In this document: piece by piece, positions 9,601 to 13,421 of the stretch
How positions within the stretch are numbered: position 1 is the first letter of the stretch
Layout: each line of letters begins with the position of its first letter
Position numbers and translations under genes: made by a program
The notes under the pieces: model-generated
Databases searched by the model: none
What the model was told of the DNA's origin: nothing
What the model saw: the letters and a program-made list of their open reading frames with translations, nothing else
Source: Phoronis ovalis
Taxonomy: Eukaryota; Phoronida; Phoronidae
Reading direction: 5' to 3'
Assembly (NCBI GenBank): GCA_028565635.1
Contig: JAOXYB010025823.1
Coordinates: 1 to 15,878 of the forward strand
DNA length: 15,878 nt

Positions 9601-12094
9601 AAGTGCTGAAGATCACAATTACATGTAGTTTGCATCACAGACCATAAATGCTCCTCATTCTACCAAACACACTTTAAGATAAAAAAAATGATATCATTAC
9701 ATGAAGTGTTCCAAATAAAATCTTTTTATTATGCGTCAAGAAATTAAAGAAAAGAATTAACGTCTATGTCACACATACATTCAGTACTCACATTTGCAGT
9801 TTTAATTACCAATAATATAAACTGTACTTTCACTCTATTTTTACTCCTTGTTTTTACTAGGTTAAACTCGCAACTTACATATTCCCGAAAAAGAACCTCA
9901 TTGATTTAAACAAATAAAATCAATTTGACTCTAAACAAATGTATAAGGCCCTGTGAAAAAATAAAATAGATTTCCAATATTTATTGCAACTAATATTAGC
10001 AATAACTGATCTGGCAGTGATAAGAACATTTTGCAATGAATATTTTATGATTTCGTTACCTTGGGATACGATCGCAATCAATGTAAACTAATGATACTGC
10101 TATCTTACTTCAGCGACATAAAAAATCGATTAGTGATCGGCATTACGAGAAAATAATGACAGAGAGGGAAATTTGTGAAGTATAACTATAGATTTTTCAA
10201 AATTTATCGACACTTTGTATTATATGACATTAAAGGTAAATGACTTTTGACACAGCAAATTGAAACAGTCAAATTCCTACAGATCCTAATTGTGAAATAT
10301 GATGTATATGACCTATGTAATACACATTTTACTTTTTTATTTCAATGAAACAAGAATTAAACAAATACATATAAGTATTTATTCTGTAGTTTTACACATC
10401 ACAATTTATAATGAAGCAAATATAACCATGCAGATATCCGGCATGTACAGGAAAATTATTGATTTCCATCTCTAATTTACCTGGTAACATTACCAACTAT
10501 GGTGCTAATGACCACACAGAAAGAAGTATTGTCTCACAGTCAAATGTAAGTTATGTACAAATTACTATACCTAAAGGGTAATTTTAAAACAAACGAGAAT
10601 ATACAGATTGAAGTATTAAAGAACATTTCAAACAATATGTTATAGAATGTATTGTTAATACATAGTTCCATACTTTTCTTTCTAGCTATAATTTATTGTA
10701 TAGTGGTGCTTTTTGTAGAGGGGATTATGAGTGCAAGTTGACCATCATGTCCTTGCAGCATTATCAATAACACTTTGTCAAGGTTCACATGGTGAAAATT
10801 AATGTCAAAAATATGTTGATCAACAAACAGTGGCTTTTTTAGCTTTATTTAGTAATGCGATGTCATGCAAAAATATGATTTACATGTTGTCGTTAACACT
10901 TTAGATCCTTTAGTTTAGTGACTGTTTCTTTTTAAAACTTAAAACATCAAATGATGCACAAATGATAAATCTAAAATTGATATTAGCTTTTTCACTGTTT
11001 CTGCCTAAACAGTGTCTAAAAACAGTTGAAGCTGATAAATAGGATTTGTTGAAATAATAATTTACTCACCTCTCTTTGTTGTGAAGTTCTCTTAGGGTGA
11101 TATAAACCATCAGTTATTTTTTCATAACTGCAAAAAAGATTAAATAAGTTATAACAGTTCGATATGTTTCATATTATCTTTCAATTTTCTTTATGTTTTT
11201 GAAGTGCAAACACTCTAATCCAAACTTCTGTTTACTATAAATATTTTTCTATAACTTGAAAAAAACTTAGTGGCAATTCCATTGTTGTCGATTCCTTTTG
11301 TGGACTCCTGTTGACAAAGAGATAATAATAAAATTTATGTAATTCTTCTCTTTTGTTAAAGAGATAACTAAAATCAAAAGTAGGACAAGTGCCTCATATA
11401 AACTTAAGTTATTGAAGTTAAATTGACTGTTTAAAGAGTATTTAACACATTCAATTCAATGACATTTATACATGATATATAAGTGGTAAATATTGTCTCG
11501 GAAAGCATGTACGTACATACACTATAAATGAGAAATTGGGTGATCGTGGACCTACTTGAAGACTTGACAGTTTGAAGTTGCTTTGATGGACTTTTGTTGA
11601 CAAATGTAAAAACACTAATGGTTAAAACTATTTAATTTTTTTTTTATACTTTCCAACATAATTAATATATCAAATTTGAGCTCGGACCATATCGGGATCA
11701 TATATATATCTTTAAAATAATTCCCTGTGTGTTACCGATCGAGGCCGAGAATTGTGGCCGGGGTATAGATTATAGTTGCTAAAAACTATGGCATTCCAAC
11801 TTACTTTATCTTTTTAAATTTTTCAAGTCCTGTGGCAACATATGCCCTCCCTGTTTCAAGATCTTCTAGTCCACCAACTTCGTGTCCGTGTTCTGGAGTT
11901 CGTATCCTCCTTACTGCACCGAAGGGTGCTTTTACTGTTTGTGTAACATGTGAAAGAAATGCATCCCAACTTCGAAGTTGTTTCTGATTTACAACAAGTT
12001 TTTTCGCTGGAAAGTGAACATCTCCATTGCGAAACACTGTAATAGATTTTGCGTGCAGAGGCACTGGGGGTCCCCTAGCACCTTCTATCTCCAT
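299..12094 (-). CDS. DCDC2: Doublecortin domain-containing protein 2-like (spliced, 8 exons)
   Basis: Joined by eye from eight exons with GT-AG borders in compatible phases, giving about 402 residues if it ends at TAG 299-301. Two DCX domains are visible. DCX1 is at about residues 15-101, with KSITVFRNGD, the APFGAVRRI-TP-GH core and YVATGLEKFKKINY. DCX2 is at about 138-222, with VYANGN, WELKHWDHILSSVT, RLFTKDG and GEHYVAAGKENFKR. The order, spacing and the KPYRLPP motif after DCX2 match the DCDC2 family as I know it (human protein about 476 residues). Known role of the family: DCX domains bind microtubules, and DCDC2 localises to the ciliary axoneme. The C-terminal third is a charged, Ser/Gln/Asn-rich tail without a recognised domain. 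The start is fixed by an in-frame TAA at 12100-12098 and a good context (A at -3, G at +4). The gene is divergent from RPP21. It may continue past the left edge. A DCDC2B/C-type paralogue is possible; the family call is firm. Confidence 0.88.
365..454 (-). repeat. Coding tandem repeat, five 18-base units
   Basis: On the minus strand, five consecutive 18-base units run from 454 to 365. Each encodes a variant of N-S-K-Q-Q-S: NSKQQS, SSKQQP, NSKQQS, NSKQQS and NSKRQS. The units differ mostly at wobble positions (TCA/TCC, CAA/CAG/CGG), so the repeat is old or under protein-level constraint rather than a fresh expansion. It lies in the predicted disordered tail of the DCDC2-like protein. Confidence 0.85.
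889..1032 (-). CDS. DCDC2: DCDC2-like exon 7 (basic, Ser/Asn-rich tail)
   Basis: This 144-base exon encodes KPYRLPPMKKGKRKASQNSD, then a Ser/Asn/Asp-rich stretch to ENKP, residues about 250-298. The KPYRLPPMKKGKRK start corresponds to the RPFGQKASSLPP and basic region after DCX2 in human DCDC2. The acceptor is TTGTTTGTTGTAG; the donor is GTAAGG at 888-883. Phase 2 on both sides. Confidence 0.85.
1033..1670 (-). other. DCDC2-like intron 6
   Basis: AT-rich intron of 638 bases between exons 6 and 7. No coding, RNA or repeat feature was recognised in it. Confidence 0.7.
1671..1700 (-). CDS. DCDC2: DCDC2-like exon 6, 30-base probable cassette exon
   Basis: Thirty bases between GATTTTAAG and GTATAT on the minus strand encode SSPTGSDQSA and supply the first two bases of the next codon. 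Entry and exit phases are both 2, so exon 5 can also join exon 7 directly (SNK-R-KPYRLPP), which resembles human DCDC2 more closely. The acceptor is weak, with a poor pyrimidine tract, as often seen in regulated exons. Borders and frame support a real exon; inclusion is unproven. Confidence 0.6.
1988..2143 (-). CDS. DCDC2: DCDC2-like exon 5 (end of DCX2)
   Basis: This 156-base exon completes Arg188 and encodes LFTKDGGRVLRPEDLVDGEH, then YVAAGKENFKRVGYGEQ, the closing strands of DCX2 (human RLYTLEGK and YVAVGRDKFKKLPYSE). It then enters the tail with LMNASNK. The acceptor is TTTTTTTGCAG; the donor is GTAACT at 1987-1982, weaker than the others. Phase 2 on both sides. Residues about 188-239. 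Confidence 0.92.
2370..2504 (-). CDS. DCDC2: DCDC2-like exon 4 (core of DCX2)
   Basis: This 135-base exon encodes His143 (split codon) to Asp187: VYANGNPFQSPVKMLL, then WELKHWDHILSSVTDRV and SHGGCD. The ANG turn and the Trp-Asp-His helix are typical of the second DCX domain (human IANGD and NQWDHVLQMVT). The acceptor is TAATTTTAG; the donor is GTAAGA at 2369-2364. It enters and leaves in phase 2, so its length is a multiple of three. Confidence 0.92.
2752..2831 (-). CDS. DCDC2: DCDC2-like exon 3 (linker and first strand of DCX2)
   Basis: This 80-base exon encodes residues 117-142, IAPVTHNRNIQVSGRIRKIQ and six more. PVTHNRNIQVSGRIRK lines up with PVIHSRINVSARFRK of human DCDC2. The acceptor has a long T tract ending TTTACAG; the donor is GTAAGT at 2751-2746. 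It enters in phase 0 and leaves in phase 2 (CA left over). Confidence 0.9.
2832..11069 (-). other. DCDC2-like intron 2, 8.2 kb
   Basis: This is over half of the window: AT-rich, with many A/T runs. Open frames here (for example 3716-3901, 4463-4654, 5892-6134, 8610-8798) are short, compositionally intronic and match no family I recognise. Apart from the candidate microexon at 4172-4195 and a weak direct repeat (5620-5650 and 5830-5860), I see no exon, transposon protein remnant or RNA gene. Large first introns often hold enhancers, but none can be identified from sequence alone. Confidence 0.7.
4172..4195 (-). CDS. DCDC2: Candidate 24-base cassette microexon in DCDC2-like intron 2
   Basis: On the minus strand, TTTCTTTCTGCAG is followed by 24 bases and then GTAACA. 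The segment is exactly eight codons (QTFSPERQ) and fits the phase-0 junction between exons 2 and 3, so the frame holds with or without it. Without it, the spacing from KKINY to PVTHNR is already close to human DCDC2, so the constitutive protein does not need it. It could be an alternative exon or a chance pair of splice-like sites in an 8.2-kb intron. Confidence 0.3.
11070..11127 (-). CDS. DCDC2: DCDC2-like exon 2 (end of DCX1 and linker)
   Basis: This 58-base exon completes codon 97 (Asn) and encodes NYEKITDGLYHPKRTSQQRE, residues 97-116. KKINY joins exon 1 exactly where human DCDC2 has KKLNY. The acceptor is a pyrimidine tract ending TTTTTTGCAG; the donor is GTGAGT at 11069-11064. It leaves phase 0. 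It has no start codon of its own and is recognised only by splice borders and homology. Confidence 0.88.
11295..11604 (+). repeat. Two copies of a short interspersed repeat
   Basis: The 24 bases at 11295-11318 (CTTTTGTGGACTCCTGTTGA and CAAA) and at 11581-11604 (CTTTGATGGACTTTTGTTGA and CAAA) agree at 20 of 24 positions in direct orientation, 286 bases apart. They look like fragments of one dispersed family inserted in the intron. The family is not identified. Confidence 0.45.
11681..11749. repeat. CpG-containing imperfect inverted repeat
   Basis: The left arm 11681-11695 starts CTCGG and ends ATCGG. The right arm 11735-11749 is its reverse complement at 11 of 15 positions. The 39-base centre is AT-rich, including a TA run. 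CpG and GC content are clearly higher here than in the rest of the intron. It may be a small hairpin element or a regulatory patch. Confidence 0.35.
11805..12094 (-). CDS. DCDC2: DCDC2-like exon 1 (start codon and most of DCX1)
   Basis: This 290-base exon encodes residues 1-96 plus two bases (AA). It starts MEIEGARGPPVP, then KSITVFRNGDVHFPAKKLVV, the first beta strands of DCX1, and ends YVATGLEKFKKI. The donor on the minus strand is a perfect GTAAGT at 11804-11799. Reading through it would give only one more residue before a stop, so the splice is required. Intron phase is 2. The exon is clearly more GC-rich than the surrounding intron. Confidence 0.93.
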
Positions 12095-12209
12095 TTTTTA
12101 ACGTTCAGGATCCACTGTTAATGAGAATCTAAAAAAGCCTCCTTCACATTTGAAATAACCTTCCCTTCTGTTTTCGGTCTTCGCCAACCCTATCCCAGAA
12201 ACCATTGCA

Positions 12210-12217
12210 TGACGTCA
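12210..12217. promoter_or_regulatory. CRE/ATF palindrome TGACGTCA
   Basis: A perfect 8-bp TGACGTCA lies 116 bases upstream of the DCDC2-like start codon. This is the full cAMP-response-element site bound by CREB/ATF bZIP factors. Its position suits a proximal promoter element of the minus-strand gene; function is inferred. Confidence 0.55.
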
Positions 12218-12249
12218 GACATAAACTGCATTTGGTGAACTATGACCTT

Positions 12250-12263
12250 GTTGTCATGGTGCA
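12250..12263 (-). promoter_or_regulatory. Degenerate RFX X-box-like site
   Basis: The minus strand reads TGCACCATGACAAC. Against the X-box consensus RYYNYY-N(1-3)-RRNRAC, the second half (GACAAC) matches fully and the first half (TGCACC) misses at its first two bases. X-boxes about 50-200 bases from the start mark many ciliary genes. This one is 156 bases upstream of a DCDC2-type ciliary gene, which is the only reason to take such a weak match seriously. Confidence 0.3.
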
Positions 12264-13227
12264 TGTAAACAGTCGAATAAACACATAGGAAATGGAAACT
12301 TTTATTTCCTAATAGGATTATTACGCTTTATAAAGGATTTCATTGTATATTTTTTTACATACAAATCATTAGTAAATAATAAGTGAATGGCAATATGTAA
12401 GGTGTAGCAAAAAGAATTTCGCATGCGGACCCATGAAAATAAAACGAGTCATCATTTGTTTAATTGTTTGATTTATTCTATAAACATTATCGTAGTTTAT
12501 TTTATTTATTTCAGATTTTGTTGGACAGATTCTATTTTGCAAAATATTATAAATAAACTGAATATACAAGAGGGAAATGGAAATTTTCATGGTGTTTCTC
12601 AGATAAATTTTAATCTGCTGCATCTTAATTTTTTTGATAACTATAACATTATTTAATGTTCCAGTTTATTAGGACTGTAGCTTGTTCCATTTATTTTATT
12701 TTTCATTTCCTCTTTTGCCTCAATAACCATATTACTTGCATTATATAAAGTGTTCAATAGCCTATTCCATTTTCGTCTCATACGAAGTAGTTGATACTGG
12801 ATCCCGTTTAGTAGTGGAGTAGAACTAAATGTAGTTACCAAAAACAGTGGATATTACTAGTATATTTCTTTCCATTCATTTTGCCTTGTTTTAAAAGTGA
12901 AATTTCATACTTTGACTTTAGCATATTAAAAAGAAAAACAAATTTTATTGTGTAAATGAACATTTAAAGAAAGCCTAGCTGGTAGCTAAGCAAATTCCGT
13001 AATTCTAACTTAATGGCAGAATTCATATTCAAAAACATATATGTTTAACAATATAGAACAAACATTTTTGACTTTTTATTCACCGACGTGTGATGTTACT
13101 ACACATACTGACTCTGACAATACCAATCATTTTACTCCTAAAATCACAATTTTAAAAACTTTCATAGGTAGCGACATCTATTGAGTGAAAACACGACTGA
13201 ATCATCTTTCGCTAGGTGGCACTTACG

Positions 13228-13239
13228 CAAGATGGCTGC
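13228..13239 (+). promoter_or_regulatory. YY1-like element CAAGATGGCTGC
   Basis: CAAGATGGCTGC contains the YY1 core ATGGC in the orientation seen just downstream of transcription starts in many housekeeping genes (AAGATGGCGGC class). It lies 126 bases upstream of the RPP21 start codon, in the locally GC-rich, TATA-less stretch. It may mark the transcription start region. Confidence 0.4.
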
Positions 13240-13352
13240 GCCCTTGGAAAGTTGACGAAATCTCGATCGAAATCGGGTAACATGTTAACAAACCTGCGAA
13301 AGACGGAGAATAAGATGTAATGACTGTTGTAATTACTGTGTTACTAGACTAG
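13232..13352 (+). other. Three short upstream ORFs before RPP21
   Basis: Three ATG-initiated reading frames precede the RPP21 start: 13232-13255 (MAAPLES, stop TGA), 13282-13320 (MLTNLRKTENKM, stop TAA) and 13320-13352 (MTVVITVLLD, stop TAG). All end before the main ATG at 13365. They matter only if transcription starts upstream of them, in which case they would be expected to dampen translation. Confidence 0.4.
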
Positions 13353-13364
13353 TTGCACGTGGAT

Positions 13365-13421
13365 ATGGCAAAAAATTATGCCAACCGTGATGCGTTTGAA
13401 CGTATTAACTATCTTTATCAG
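13365..13421 (+). CDS. RPP21: RPP21 exon 1
   Basis: Nineteen codons, MAKNYANRDAFERINYLYQ, ending in phase 0 at CAG followed by GTACAC, a weak donor without G at +5. The ATG is preceded by several upstream ATGs, but only this frame continues into the family-specific sequence. DAFERINYLYQ corresponds to EAFQRLNFLYQ of human RPP21. Confidence 0.88.

Larger units (their letters stand above)
11128..11804 (-). other. DCDC2-like intron 1
   Basis: This 677-base intron splits DCX1 between FKKI and NYEK. It contains two copies of a short dispersed repeat (11295-11318 and 11581-11604) and a CpG-containing inverted repeat (11681-11749), described separately. No other exon was seen. Confidence 0.75.
12095..13364. 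promoter_or_regulatory. Divergent intergenic region between DCDC2-like and RPP21
   Basis: 1,270 bases separate the two start codons of these head-to-head genes, so both promoters should lie here. The 200 bases next to each gene are richer in GC and CpG, while 12300-13080 is AT-rich and featureless. Short open frames within it (12369-12623, 12423-12656, 12653-12841) lack family similarity and I do not accept them as genes. No TATA box was recognised at either end. Confidence 0.6.

Noticed and set aside
12653-12841. Minus-strand frame with a helical-looking MRRKWNRLLNTLYN segment between the genes
   Set aside because: The peptide looks protein-like, but it begins with a non-ATG codon, is only 62 residues long, and I recognise no family. 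It could be an exon or transposon remnant but cannot be supported.
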